A stretch of 64,000 bases of DNA from Phycisphaerales bacterium (lineage in GTDB: Bacteria; Planctomycetota; Phycisphaerae; Tepidisphaerales; Tepidisphaeraceae), in NCBI GenBank assembly GCA_020847375.1, contig JADLCB010000015.1, positions 62,001 to 126,000 on the forward strand. The letters are read 5' to 3'. The notes beneath the pieces are model-generated. The model did not search any database and was not told the DNA's origin. It saw only the letters and a program-made list of their open reading frames with translations. A program made the translations under genes and the position numbers. How positions within the stretch are numbered: the first letter of the stretch is position 1; each line of letters begins with the position of its first letter. Shown one piece after another: positions 25,912 through 35,887 of the stretch.

Positions 25912-28314
25912 TCACACCATTCTTATTTTTTTACGGATCACCCATTCCGCCATGATCAAAACCGCGAACAGAATCATGACCAGCGGCGCGCTGCCAACCG
26001 GTTGCTCACTCTCCAAACCGATATTCAAAGCAGCACTGGGAATCAGCTGCGGCAATGTCCTGGCGGCGTCATTGAACTCAACCACCGCTCCGCCGCTGCG
26101 TCGGGCCAGCTCATTCAAAAAACTTCGATCCGCCTCCGATTGCTGCAACTCCAGCCGCGGCGCCAGTACCTGGATCGGCAGATTCATCGCCGTCGTCTGC
26201 GGCAGAACTTGATTCAGATGCGCGCGAAACCGCCCATTGCCATCGGCGATCCAACTCGCGCGATATTCATCCTGATTCTGTTGGCGCGCAAGCGTTTCGC
26301 GTCGAATCACCTGTCCGTGCTCGTCAACGATCTCCACCGGCAATTGTTGCGGTAATTGCTGACTCATGACCGGATCGAGCACACGCAACGTGAGTTGAAT
26401 CTGCTGGCCCAGCTCGTACGTCGGCTGTGATGCACTGAACAGCAGCTTGCGCTGGCCCAGTTTTCGGCCTCGCGCCAGATAACGAAACTGCTGAATCCAG
26501 TACGTATTGAAAATCGACTCCCCCGTATAAAAACGCCAGCGCCACGAATCGTCGATCGCGCTGAAAAGCGTGCGCCCAGCTCCGTACCGCCCCAGCACCA
26601 ATAACGGCGCCGGATGACCATCCGGGCCAATTTCACTTGGATGCCGGGCGTAGACTTCACCTGCTGCGGGTTTGACGCTGATCCCCTTTTGATACCAGAA
26701 AATCGGCTGCCACTGTTGATCCAAAAATTGCTGATTACGCTGGCGGTCGGCAAAAAATCGGAAGATCGAACTTTGCTGACCCTGAACAGTGACAACCGGC
26801 CGAAACCCGCTGGTAATTGGCTGACCGTTATCCGTCGAGGCTTGGTCGATCCGCACCGGCAGAATCGCAGCAAGCGCCGTATCGCGGTACTGCCCTGGCG
26901 CGTAATATGGCCCGGCCACCATCGCCAGCCCCCCGCCGCGATTGGCCACAAAATCGCGCATCAATTCCAACTGCTGGTCGCTGAAATAACGCGGATCAAC
27001 ATCACCGATCAGCACCACGTCATATTCCAGCATCTCCTGAATCGTTTCCGGAAACCGATTGATCGGTCGGTCTGACTCTTGCAGCGCTGCGGGATCCGCG
27101 CTCAAGAGCAGCGCTGAAATATTGACCGTCGGTTCGCGCATCATCTGTGTTCGCAAATACCGAAAATCCCATCGTGGATAACCATCCACCGCCAGTACAT
27201 TGATCTGCCCCTCCAGCACGTCGATCCTGGCGCTGCGCGCATTATCTTCCGTATCAATCTCACCCGGCTGGGCTTGCGCCTGCACCGCCAGATTCAACTC
27301 CCCCGCCCGATCAGCACGAAACGGCAGCTCCACGTCCTGCCATTGTCCGTCACCGGCTGCAAACATCTGCTGGACAGATTGACCATCAGCCCCTGTCAAC
27401 GGTGCATCGGTTTGTTCGTCCATCAATCGCAGCGGCAGTAATTGTCCTGCGGGAAACCCGCTGGCCCGCACGTGCACGCGCAGATTCACCACATCCCCCT
27501 TGAATGCGCTCTCCTGCAGATTGATCGAACCAATTTCAATATTCCGCGGTGCCTGAGTCGATCCCACCGGTACGGCAAAAATCTTCGTCTGCCAATCATT
27601 CCGGTTGTCGGCATCATCATGGCGCGCTGCAGCGGGTATTTGACGGCCATCGCTCAATAACACCACGCCGGCCAGACTCTGCCCCTGCAAATCCTGCAAA
27701 ACCGTCTTGATTGACGCCGTAATCTGCGTGCGGGTCGATTGGGCTGTAAGATTTTTGATCTCCGGCCAATCACCCGCGCTTCCGTGGGTTTCATCCTGAT
27801 CAGCCGCAACTGATCCTGTCTGTGCCAGCGGAAGGGCTTGGGATCCAAAATGATACAGGCGCAGTTCATGATCGCGGCCCAGATTCGCCAACAGCGCCGA
27901 CGCTGGATCGGTAAGCAGATATTTCACTGCATCGAGACGCGGCTGTTCCACTCCTGCCACAGGCTGATCCGCCACCTGCATCGACTGGCTGTCGTCGATC
28001 ATCACCGCCAGCACTGAAGGCTGTTCGCGGATCTGTTGCAGGTGGATCACCGGCTGATTCAGTGCAGCAATCAACAACAGGAAAAGCATCAGCCGTAAAC
28101 CCGCTGCCGCCCAGCGCCATGATCTGGCGCCTCCCGCCTGGCGATACACATAAACCACCAGCGCGATACTGGCTGCGATCAGCAACACGTTATACAACCC
28201 AGCGCCAATCCACTCCTGACCGGGAAACGACGGATGAAAGCGCAGCGAAAATCGTCCTTCCCCAGCCAGAAAGCCTTTGTTCAATCCGAGGATGGTTTCC
28301 CATAAATGCTGCAT
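25912..28314 (-). CDS. large membrane protein with VWA-like and glutamine-amidotransferase-like regions
   Basis: Protein of 800 aa, last gene of the moxR operon. Two N-terminal helices (39-57, 67-86) are followed by a von Willebrand A-like domain with a MIDAS DDSQS (107-111) and later GVVLLSDGRQ. An extracytoplasmic region follows, then a class I amidotransferase-like fold (EMLEYDVVLIGDVDPRYFSDQQLELMRDFVANRGGGLAMVAG; about 390-600) and a C-terminal helix near 780. No catalytic Cys-His-Glu set is obvious, so it is probably not an active amidotransferase. Related planctomycete proteins occur with MoxR/DUF58 and have no known role. It is 93 nt after the previous gene. Confidence 0.75.
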   Translation of the reverse strand: MQHLWETILGLNKGFLAGEGRFSLRFHPSFPGQEWIGAGLYNVLLIAASIALVVYVYRQAGGARSWRWAAAGLRLMLFLLLIAALNQPVIHLQQIREQPSVLAVMIDDSQSMQVADQPVAGVEQPRLDAVKYLLTDPASALLANLGRDHELRLYHFGSQALPLAQTGSVAADQDETHGSAGDWPEIKNLTAQSTRTQITASIKTVLQDLQGQSLAGVVLLSDGRQIPAAARHDDADNRNDWQTKIFAVPVGSTQAPRNIEIGSINLQESAFKGDVVNLRVHVRASGFPAGQLLPLRLMDEQTDAPLTGADGQSVQQMFAAGDGQWQDVELPFRADRAGELNLAVQAQAQPGEIDTEDNARSARIDVLEGQINVLAVDGYPRWDFRYLRTQMMREPTVNISALLLSADPAALQESDRPINRFPETIQEMLEYDVVLIGDVDPRYFSDQQLELMRDFVANRGGGLAMVAGPYYAPGQYRDTALAAILPVRIDQASTDNGQPITSGFRPVVTVQGQQSSIFRFFADRQRNQQFLDQQWQPIFWYQKGISVKPAAGEVYARHPSEIGPDGHPAPLLVLGRYGAGRTLFSAIDDSWRWRFYTGESIFNTYWIQQFRYLARGRKLGQRKLLFSASQPTYELGQQIQLTLRVLDPVMSQQLPQQLPVEIVDEHGQVIRRETLARQQNQDEYRASWIADGNGRFRAHLNQVLPQTTAMNLPIQVLAPRLELQQSEADRSFLNELARRSGGAVVEFNDAARTLPQLIPSAALNIGLESEQPVGSAPLVMILFAVLIMAEWVIRKKIRMV

Positions 28315-28407
28315 AATTCCGACAATTCTGCGATCTTTCCCCTGCTTTGACTTCCAATGCGGCGAATTTCGCCAGCAACCGTCACCTGCGATTGCAACCA
28401 GGGACTG

Positions 28408-30630
28408 CTACCGACGACCATAACCAAACCGCATCGCCAGATAACTTTCCAGTCCGGCGACCAGCAGCACAACCACCAGAATTACCCGGCCATAATCCCG
28501 CTGTTCCTGTTGAGCAAGCAAAGGTGACTCGATCGTGTCACCCAGTATCCGCATCTCGGCATCGCCCAGGGCGGATCGAATGGCGCTGGCGTCAAGGCTG
28601 CGCACATCCGCTTCATCCGGCGAAACATTCACGGCGATTGCACGTTTATTGGCGCCGGTATCGAGCTGATAAATCCCCGGCTGCCTGATCGGATCACTGA
28701 TGAACGCGATTGCTGCATCATCGGCCGTTGCCGTCAGGGCGATTTGCCCTCCCGCGCCATCGAGCAACTGCGGCTCGGCGGTGACAGCGATTCGACGCGG
28801 AACCGTCAATTGCTGACCTGCCTCCAAGTTCATCCAGCCATCTTCACTTTTAATACTCCCCTTCAGCAGCTCGTGCATGAGTACCACATACGCTGGCTTG
28901 GCTGGCAACGTACTCCAGCGGGCATCGACGGAAGTAGCCAGAACAATAACCTGCCCCTGCCCCAACTGATGCGCTGTGATGGCTGGATCAACCACGTGCG
29001 TCATCTGATCATCCGACGCCTGCTTTGCGCGAAAATTCAACACCCGCTCGACTGGGCTGTTCTCCGGCAAATCCAGTTTCAGATAACTGTAAATCTGCGC
29101 CGTCTCCAGACCGCTGGCGGGTTGATTGGCAAACACCTTCAGAAAATGCGAGGTAATGTGAGCAGCGTCGAAATCAAATCGGAATGCTGGCCGTCCGCCA
29201 TCCGCGTTCATCTGTTGCACCAATTTCCCCGGCATCAACTGGCGCGGCCACAGCACCTGATTATACGCCTGCATCTGCACCTGATCCCCCATGACAATCA
29301 TCAGCGCCCCGCCGCTGCGCACATAACGCTGAAGTTGATCGGCAATCGTCGGTGGCAGTTGCGCCACATTGACCAGAACCACCGCGCGATAATCACTCAG
29401 CACCTGGTTGCCCAGTTGCAGATCGTTGATCAGTTCTGTCTGAAACTCGCTGATAGAACGCCGGCTGCCCTCACGATCAACTGGCGCTGGTGGCGCTAGC
29501 GCAAGTTGCAAAAATCCCGCCGAGCCATCCAATCTTTCCCCCGACTGATCGCCCTGGTTATACCCCTGGACAATCAGTGTCTTGAGCTGCGAATCGACCG
29601 ACACCACGCAGCGCCGCGTGTCATCCAGCTTCAACGGATCAAGTGGATCGATTGTCACTTCAACCATATGCACCCCGGGTTCGTGAATCAGAATTTTGCG
29701 CCATTGCGCCGACGCTGCTGAATCGTCGCCGTTGGACGCGGATGCCCCGAGAATCTGTCCGTCCAGTTTCCACTGCGCCGACGCCTGCTTTTCAGTCGCG
29801 AATCCTTTGATAACCGCCCAGAAATCACACTCCTGCCGCGTGGTTAAGACGTTTGTCGCTGGCTGTAATTCCAGCACCGCCTGATTCCACTGACCGGCAA
29901 CAGAAACATTATGCAAGACCAACGAAAATTCACTGGCCAGCTTCTGCGCCAGTGCCGGCAGTTCACTGGCCTGACGGCCCATCAGTGCGCTGCGCGTTGC
30001 ATCGGTGATCAGGTGAAGATCACGACGCGGCAAAGATGATTCATCAGCGATCGTCTTCGCCAGCCGCAGCGCCCCGGCCAGGTCTGTGTTGCCATAACTT
30101 TGCCCAATACGATCAATGGCCAGTCGCGCCGCCTGTCGATCGTACGTCGGGATTCTGATGATCGCCTGACTGGGCGCAGCCGCCGTGATAACAACCACCG
30201 CTTCCTGCCCGCTTAACTGATCGATCAACCGTCTGGCGATGAGTTTAGCCTGATCCAGATGCGTGCGCGCTGACGGGCGATTCGCCTCATACGCCATCGA
30301 ATAACTATTGTCGATAATCAGCACCTGCAGGCCGGTGCGCTGACCGATACTGCCCGCCACACCGCCCCCGCAACCCAGCGGTCGTGCCAGCGCCAACCCC
30401 AGCAACCCCAGCACACAACAGCGCACAATCAGCAACAACCACTGCTCAAATTTCAACCGTCGGCGGTTCTGGTGCATCGCCGCCAGCAGATAGTCCATCG
30501 CTGCCCACGGCATGACCGTAAAACGGCGCCGATTGAACCAGTGAATCACAACCGGCAGCGCCATCAGCCCCGCGCCTGCCACCGCCAGCCAGGGGTTTAT
30601 CAACGAAATGGCCAGAACATTCATCATCAT
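28408..30630 (-). CDS. BatA-like membrane protein with VWA domain
   Basis: Protein of 740 aa. The N-terminus matches the BatA/aerotolerance-regulator N-terminal domain: a membrane helix, PVVIHWFNRRRFTVMPWAAMDYL, and a second helix (about 62-83). A VWA-like domain has the MIDAS DNSYS at 107-111, exactly the same position as in the next gene, which suggests the two are paralogues. A long exported region and a C-terminal helix (about 712-732) follow. The start could be any of three consecutive ATGs (30630-30622); GGTGG lies about 10 nt upstream. It is the third gene of the moxR operon, 32 nt after the DUF58 gene. Confidence 0.8.
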   Translation of the reverse strand: MMMNVLAISLINPWLAVAGAGLMALPVVIHWFNRRRFTVMPWAAMDYLLAAMHQNRRRLKFEQWLLLIVRCCVLGLLGLALARPLGCGGGVAGSIGQRTGLQVLIIDNSYSMAYEANRPSARTHLDQAKLIARRLIDQLSGQEAVVVITAAAPSQAIIRIPTYDRQAARLAIDRIGQSYGNTDLAGALRLAKTIADESSLPRRDLHLITDATRSALMGRQASELPALAQKLASEFSLVLHNVSVAGQWNQAVLELQPATNVLTTRQECDFWAVIKGFATEKQASAQWKLDGQILGASASNGDDSAASAQWRKILIHEPGVHMVEVTIDPLDPLKLDDTRRCVVSVDSQLKTLIVQGYNQGDQSGERLDGSAGFLQLALAPPAPVDREGSRRSISEFQTELINDLQLGNQVLSDYRAVVLVNVAQLPPTIADQLQRYVRSGGALMIVMGDQVQMQAYNQVLWPRQLMPGKLVQQMNADGGRPAFRFDFDAAHITSHFLKVFANQPASGLETAQIYSYLKLDLPENSPVERVLNFRAKQASDDQMTHVVDPAITAHQLGQGQVIVLATSVDARWSTLPAKPAYVVLMHELLKGSIKSEDGWMNLEAGQQLTVPRRIAVTAEPQLLDGAGGQIALTATADDAAIAFISDPIRQPGIYQLDTGANKRAIAVNVSPDEADVRSLDASAIRSALGDAEMRILGDTIESPLLAQQEQRDYGRVILVVVLLVAGLESYLAMRFGYGRR

Positions 30631-30662
30631 GACGATCAACCCACCACAATTATCCGCACCGA

Positions 30663-31616
30663 TTATTTCACGCCGCTGGCCCGACGGGTCAGCAAATTGC
30701 GCAGGGGTATATCCAGACCCTGGCTGGTGTTGACCCGTTCACAATCAATGCCCAATCCGCGGCAGGTACGTTTCAACTGTTCGGTCGCCCGCGTCAGCTC
30801 CTGCAGATACCCCGCCCGCACGCTGCGCGGGTCTATCAGAAGCTCGCCCGTCTCTTCCAGACCTTGAAACATCTGAACATCTTCAAATGGAAATTCGATC
30901 TCCGCCGGATCCAGAACCTGCAGGGCAATAATCTCGTGCTTCTTGTAACTCAGAAAACTCAGCCCGCGGGCGATGCTGGTCAGATCATCAAAAAAATCCG
31001 ACAGGATGACGATCAGACTGCGATGGCTGACCGTCTGCCCCAATTGCTCAAGAATACGCCCCATATCAGTCTTGCTACGTCGCGGCTGCATCTGCAATTC
31101 ATGGACAACCGCTTTCCAATGCCCCGGCGAATTGCCCGGCCGACAATAGCGCCGAAGTTGATCGTCAAATATCGCCACCCCGGCAGCATCCTGCTGACTG
31201 ATTGCCAGATAAGACAGCGCCGTCGCCACTGCGGTGGCGTGATCATACTTGCTCCAGCCCGGCCCAACCGATGTCTCCTGCACGCTGGCGATGCCGCCGC
31301 GACCAACCGTGCCAAAACCCATCGACTGGCTGGCATCGACAACGCAGATCAACTGCAGATTCGTCTCCTGGAGATACTGCTTGAGATACACCTTGTCGGT
31401 CTTGCCATACACTTTCCAATCAACATGACGAATGTCATCACCAGCCACATATTGACGATGCTGGGCAAATTCAACCGAAATCCCCTGATATGGCGAGCGG
31501 TGCATACCACTGACCAGACCCTCAACAATCAACCGCGCGCGCAGATCCAGCGAGGTGATTCGCGCCAGGGTCGCTGGATCGAGATAACGACGATAATCAA
31601 CCGCATCAGTATCCAT
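30663..31616 (-). CDS. DUF58 / VWA-like protein
   Basis: Protein of 317 aa. It contains the DUF58 hallmark GDDIRHVDWKVYGKTDKVYLKQY (about 58-80) followed by a VWA-like domain with VVDASQSMGFG (about 92-102; MIDAS DxSxS). DUF58 proteins nearly always travel with a MoxR ATPase, as here, and are thought to be its cytoplasmic substrate or adaptor. It begins 43 nt after the end of moxR and is followed by the BatA-like gene. Confidence 0.9.
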   Translation of the reverse strand: MDTDAVDYRRYLDPATLARITSLDLRARLIVEGLVSGMHRSPYQGISVEFAQHRQYVAGDDIRHVDWKVYGKTDKVYLKQYLQETNLQLICVVDASQSMGFGTVGRGGIASVQETSVGPGWSKYDHATAVATALSYLAISQQDAAGVAIFDDQLRRYCRPGNSPGHWKAVVHELQMQPRRSKTDMGRILEQLGQTVSHRSLIVILSDFFDDLTSIARGLSFLSYKKHEIIALQVLDPAEIEFPFEDVQMFQGLEETGELLIDPRSVRAGYLQELTRATEQLKRTCRGLGIDCERVNTSQGLDIPLRNLLTRRASGVK

Positions 31617-31659
31617 TGCAGTTATTTTCCATCCCCGCCCGTCAGAGCCAGCCTCCCTG

Positions 31660-32748
31660 TTATTTTTTCAGATTCTCCTTGATAAACCGCGCCGCCATGC
31701 GGTCCTGCGCCGCGTCCTGCCGGTCGGGAATATGATCGATCAGTTGCTGGATGATCCGCTGACTGGTGATTCCCTCAGCTTCAGCGTTGAAATTCGTGAC
31801 AATGCGGTGGCGCAAAACCGGCGCTGCCACGCTGCGGATGTCTTCCGTGCTGACGTGATAGCGCCCCTTGAGCAGCGCCCGTGCCTTGCCGGCCAGAATC
31901 AAATACTGGCTGGCCCGCGGCCCCGCCCCCCACGCGATAAACTGCTTCACGAAGTCCGGCGCGCGATCCTCATTGACGCGCGTCAATCGCGTCAGTTGCA
32001 GCGCATAGCGGATCACATGATCCGCCACCGGAACTTTGCGAACCAGCTCCTGCAGATGCAGAATCGCCTGGGCACTGAGAACCTCATTGAGCTGCGCCTG
32101 GGTCGGCGCGGTTGTGCGCCGGACAATATCAAACTCCTCATCCTCGGTGGGATAATCAACGTTGATGTTAAACATAAACCGATCGAGCTGGGCTTCAGGC
32201 AGCGGGTAGGTTCCCTCCTGTTCGATCGGGTTCTGGGTTGCCAGAACAAAAAACGGCTCAGGCAGTCGATGTTGCTCACCACCGGCGGTCACCTGATGTT
32301 CCTGCATCGCCTCCAATAGCGCTGCCTGCGTCTTGGGAGGCGTGCGGTTGATCTCATCCGCCAGAACAACATTGGCAAAAATCGGTCCGCGCACAAACCG
32401 CAACTGCCGCTGACCGGTGGTTTTATCCTCCTGAATCACCTCCGTACCGGTAATGTCTGATGGCATGAGATCGGGGGTGAATTGAACCCGGCTGAAACTT
32501 AATCCCAGACAACGGCTCAGGGTCGAGATCAGCAGCGTCTTGGCCAGCCCCGGCACGCCCACCAGCAGCGCATGACCACGGCAAAACAGCGCGATCAACA
32601 ATTCATCTATCACCGCATCCTGCCCAATGATCCGCTTATGCAACTCGGATTTTATTTTTTGATACCCTTGCTGCAACTGATCGGCCGCCGCCAGCTCATC
32701 CTCGGCCAAATCACCAGCACGGTTGTCCACGTCAGGATTGGTTGACAT
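31660..32748 (-). CDS. moxR: MoxR-type AAA+ ATPase
   Basis: Protein of 362 aa. The Walker A variant GVPGLAKT (about 66-73), Walker [22 protein letters not shown] and sensor 1 [26 protein letters not shown] are typical of MoxR. MoxR ATPases act as chaperones that mature or load metal cofactors into partner proteins, usually with VWA proteins from the same operon. Start at 32748 because GGAG lies about 10 nt upstream; an upstream codon at 32829 would run into the mutM promoter. It leads a four-gene operon (moxR, DUF58, BatA-like, VWA/GATase-like). Confidence 0.93.
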   Translation of the reverse strand: MSTNPDVDNRAGDLAEDELAAADQLQQGYQKIKSELHKRIIGQDAVIDELLIALFCRGHALLVGVPGLAKTLLISTLSRCLGLSFSRVQFTPDLMPSDITGTEVIQEDKTTGQRQLRFVRGPIFANVVLADEINRTPPKTQAALLEAMQEHQVTAGGEQHRLPEPFFVLATQNPIEQEGTYPLPEAQLDRFMFNINVDYPTEDEEFDIVRRTTAPTQAQLNEVLSAQAILHLQELVRKVPVADHVIRYALQLTRLTRVNEDRAPDFVKQFIAWGAGPRASQYLILAGKARALLKGRYHVSTEDIRSVAAPVLRHRIVTNFNAEAEGITSQRIIQQLIDHIPDRQDAAQDRMAARFIKENLKK

Positions 32749-32784
32749 ACGATTTCGACTCCGGTTGGCGGCTATTTTCAAAGT

Positions 32785-32790
32785 AGTATA
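32785..32790 (-). promoter_or_regulatory. -10 hexamer of the moxR operon
   Basis: Minus-strand TATACT, 36 nt before the moxR ATG, leaving room for a normal leader with the GGAG site. The -35 is unclear. Confidence 0.4.
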
Positions 32791-32812
32791 ACGTCTTGCG
32801 CTGCCATCATGG

Positions 32813-32843
32813 TTGACTTGTGGCAGCAACTAAAACATACAAT
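32813..32843 (+). promoter_or_regulatory. promoter of mutM
   Basis: TTGACT, 19-nt spacer, TACAAT; 23 nt further on is the mutM ATG with AAGGAA in front. It is divergent from the moxR promoter. Confidence 0.5.
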
Positions 32844-32866
32844 GCCCAGTCTGAAGGAATAAGATC

Positions 32867-33700
32867 ATGCCTGAACTGCCGGAAGTCCAGACGGTCGTAA
32901 ACACCATCGCCGGGCAACTGATTGGTCGCCGGATCGCTGGTATTGCGCATCACCGTCAGACAATCATTCATCCACGCAACTTCAATCTTGCCGGCCATCT
33001 GGTCGGGGCACGCATCCAAAGCGTCCACCGCCGCGCCAAGCGCATCATATTCGAGCTGAATGATAATCGATATTTTTATATTCATCTGGGAATGACCGGA
33101 CATTTATCGGTGCAAAACAGCGACGCTCCCGTTCTGAAACATACCCATCTGATGATTGATCTGGCGCCGAAATCGCGACGACGTTCCGAAAAGCCCGCCC
33201 AGCTGCGCTTTTGTGATCCGCGCCGGTTTGGCGGATTGTTCTGGCTGGGGGGTCAGCCGGATACCGGCGATCTTGGCCCGGAACCGCTGACCATGACTGC
33301 CCGGCAACTGGCCAAACGCCTGCATCAAACCGCTCGTCCGATCAAAAATGCCCTCATGGATCAAAAACTCATCGCCGGGCTGGGCAATATCTACGTCGAT
33401 GAGTCCCTGTTTGCCTCCCATATACACCCCCGTGATTGCGCCAATAGGCTCAGCCTCGCGCAGATCACCGAACTTTTAAGCTGTATCAAACGTATTCTGC
33501 GCAGCGCCATCCGTCATCGCGGCAGCAGCGTGCGCGATTATCGTGATGGCCATGGCCGAGCAGGTGAATATCAGAATCTACACCGTGTTTACGGCCGAAC
33601 CGGCGCCGCTTGTATCAAATGTTCCACCCCCATCCAGCGTATGATCCTGGGCGGTCGATCAACGCATTTCTGCCCACAATGCCAAAAATTACGCCAATAA
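32867..33700 (+). CDS. mutM: formamidopyrimidine-DNA glycosylase
   Basis: Protein of 277 aa. It excises oxidised purines such as 8-oxoguanine and nicks the abasic site. The N-terminus MPELPEVQT gives the catalytic Pro2 and Glu3. Lys58 in RRAKRIIFEL corresponds to E. coli Lys57. The HLGMTGHL motif is present and a C-terminal zinc finger reads CIKC-16-CPQC. AAGGAA lies 7-12 nt before the ATG. It stands alone between the moxR operon and the DUF6785 gene. Confidence 0.95.
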   Translation: MPELPEVQTVVNTIAGQLIGRRIAGIAHHRQTIIHPRNFNLAGHLVGARIQSVHRRAKRIIFELNDNRYFYIHLGMTGHLSVQNSDAPVLKHTHLMIDLAPKSRRRSEKPAQLRFCDPRRFGGLFWLGGQPDTGDLGPEPLTMTARQLAKRLHQTARPIKNALMDQKLIAGLGNIYVDESLFASHIHPRDCANRLSLAQITELLSCIKRILRSAIRHRGSSVRDYRDGHGRAGEYQNLHRVYGRTGAACIKCSTPIQRMILGGRSTHFCPQCQKLRQ

Positions 33701-33780
33701 TTTTTTAATCGCCCGGTTGCGCCTGTTTCAGCCTGTCTTGCTCGCTGGCAATATGGCTGCGCGACTTTCGCAACGGCTGT

Positions 33781-35856
33781 TTGTCGCTACAATTTGCCCG
33801 CGTGCTTTCAGATCGGCGGCCCGATCCGGTTAATCTGCGCAGCGTGCTCCTGGGCATCATTGGAGTGGTGTTCATTTGCGCCCTGACGCCGTATAACGAT
33901 TACGCCCTGAACAATACCTTTCTGATCGGTAACAACCTGCCCCTGGGGGTGGTGTTGTTGACGTTCGTATTTGTCGTTTTTATCAACGGCCCGTTGCACC
34001 GATTTTTCCCCCGTCGCGCCTTTTCTGCCGGCGAAATCACCGTCGCTTTTTCCATGACCCTGGTCGCCTGTGCCCTGCCTTCCAGCGGACTGATGCGCTA
34101 TTTCCCCAGCTCGCTGGTCATGCCGTTTTATCATGCCCGCGAACAAAACCAGTTCGCCTGGGAGTTTTTCCAGTTCACGCTGCCCAAATGGCTGTTCCCC
34201 ACGTTTGAAGGCCGCGATATTTATTCCTGGATGAACGACCCTGTCGTCACCGGTTACGAAAACCGCTGGCTGCAGGATGGCCCTCCTCCTTATCGCGCCT
34301 GGGTCACACCCGCCATTGCATGGGGGGTTTTTCTGATGGCACTTTACGGCGCGATCATCTGCATGATGACAATCGTCCGCCGTCAGTGGAACGAAAACGA
34401 GCGCCTGCCCTTCCCGCTGGCCCAGATCCACCTGGCGTTGATCGACGAACCCAAACCCGGGCGCTGGCTCAATTCTGTCATGCGGGCACGCTCTTTCTGG
34501 GTTGCCTTTGCTGGGATTTTTCTTTTGCACCTGTGGAACGGTCTGGCCAATTATCAACCACAGTTCTTCCAGCGCATCCCCGTCGAGTATAATTTTGAAA
34601 ATCTGCTGGCTGATCCGCCGCTGAGTTATGTCGATTTCCACTTCAAGCAGGCTGCGGTCTACTTCACCGTGGTCGGAGTCACCTATTTTCTGACCACCAG
34701 CGTGGCGTTCAGTCTGTGGTTCTTTTTCATTCTGTTTCAGATCGTCAAAATGTGGAAAGGCTCGCTGACCGGCGACCCAATCATCTACGGCCAGGGGGAC
34801 CAGCATTTCGGTGGCATTCTCGCCTACGCGCTGGCCATTTTGTACATCGGTCGCCACCACTGGGGAATCGTGGTCGCCCAGGCATTTCGCGGCGCCAAAC
34901 CCGGCGAACCGACCGGCCGTTATCTTTCCTTCCGCTGGGCTTTCTGGGGTTTGTGTCTGTGCGTCATGGTCATGACCGGATGGATGACCTACGCCGGGGC
35001 TGACGTGCTGACCAGCTTCACCACCGTCATGTTGTTGCTGCTGCTGTTTCTGGTCATCAGCCGGATCATTGCCGAAACGGGCATTGTCCACGGTCAGTTG
35101 CAGGCGCCACTGTATCGCCCGTGGCAACTGCTGGATCAGGCCGGTTTCAGCCACCCCATCACCAACCAGAGCTACTACCTGGTCACGCTGGTCAACGCCC
35201 ATCACTACGACTTCCGCGAGCCGCTGAGCGTTTATGCTTCGCATACCTTCAAAGTGGCCGACAGCACGATTTACCACAACGCCTCCGATGACACCCCGGA
35301 AAATCGGCGGACAGGCAGGCGGTTTGTCATGGCGCTGGCGCTGGCGATTGTCCTGGCGTATGTCGTCAGCCTTGGTTCCACCCTCTGGATGGAGTATCGC
35401 TACGCCTACACCGAAGATATTTCCGAAAGCCGTGTCAACGCCTGGGGGGCTGACAGCGTGCCGCGCTGGATGATTATCGAATCGACCGTGCAATATGAGG
35501 CTGGGTATTACCAGTCGCCCCACAACCCGGCCATCTCGCTGAGCATGGGATTTGGGATCACCGCCGCCCTGAGCCTGTTGCGCTTGCGTTTTGCCGGCTG
35601 GCCATTTCATCCGGTCGGTTATTTGATGCTCTCCACCGCGCCCGGCGGTTATCTGTGGTTCAGTTTTCTCATCGGCTGGCTGGCCAAGGTGGCGATTCTG
35701 CGCTGGGGCGGAGCGTCATTGTACGTTCGCGCCAAATCTTTTTTCTTTGGTCTGATCGTCGGCGAATCAATGGCTGCAGCCTTCTGGCTGGTGCTGGGGT
35801 TCGTACTCAACGCCATGGACATCGCCTATCGTCCGCTACACATCATGCCGGGATAA
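33781..35856 (+). CDS. DUF6785/DUF6784-type multi-pass membrane protein
   Basis: Protein of up to 691 aa with about 12-14 hydrophobic segments. Its layout and motifs (WNENERLPFPLAQIHLALI, GDQHFGGILAYALAILYIG, RIIAETGIVHGQ) match large uncharacterised membrane proteins of Planctomycetes and related phyla annotated DUF6785/DUF6784, which look distantly like oligopeptide transporters; the substrate is unknown. The start is uncertain: TTG at 33781 or GTG at 33802, neither with a Shine-Dalgarno. A 600-codon open frame on the other strand is its shadow. It is convergent with the lipoprotein gene at 35888 (31-nt gap). Confidence 0.75.
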   Translation: MSLQFARVLSDRRPDPVNLRSVLLGIIGVVFICALTPYNDYALNNTFLIGNNLPLGVVLLTFVFVVFINGPLHRFFPRRAFSAGEITVAFSMTLVACALPSSGLMRYFPSSLVMPFYHAREQNQFAWEFFQFTLPKWLFPTFEGRDIYSWMNDPVVTGYENRWLQDGPPPYRAWVTPAIAWGVFLMALYGAIICMMTIVRRQWNENERLPFPLAQIHLALIDEPKPGRWLNSVMRARSFWVAFAGIFLLHLWNGLANYQPQFFQRIPVEYNFENLLADPPLSYVDFHFKQAAVYFTVVGVTYFLTTSVAFSLWFFFILFQIVKMWKGSLTGDPIIYGQGDQHFGGILAYALAILYIGRHHWGIVVAQAFRGAKPGEPTGRYLSFRWAFWGLCLCVMVMTGWMTYAGADVLTSFTTVMLLLLLFLVISRIIAETGIVHGQLQAPLYRPWQLLDQAGFSHPITNQSYYLVTLVNAHHYDFREPLSVYASHTFKVADSTIYHNASDDTPENRRTGRRFVMALALAIVLAYVVSLGSTLWMEYRYAYTEDISESRVNAWGADSVPRWMIIESTVQYEAGYYQSPHNPAISLSMGFGITAALSLLRLRFAGWPFHPVGYLMLSTAPGGYLWFSFLIGWLAKVAILRWGGASLYVRAKSFFFGLIVGESMAAAFWLVLGFVLNAMDIAYRPLHIMPG

Positions 35857-35887
35857 CGCCGGCCACCCGCTCGCCCCGATTTCATGC

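Noticed and set aside
33808..35610. 600-codon open frame on the minus strand opposite the DUF6785-type gene
   Set aside because: It is rich in Gln, His, Gly and Asp in the way antisense frames of hydrophobic genes are, has no recognisable domain, and the plus-strand frame has clear membrane-protein character.
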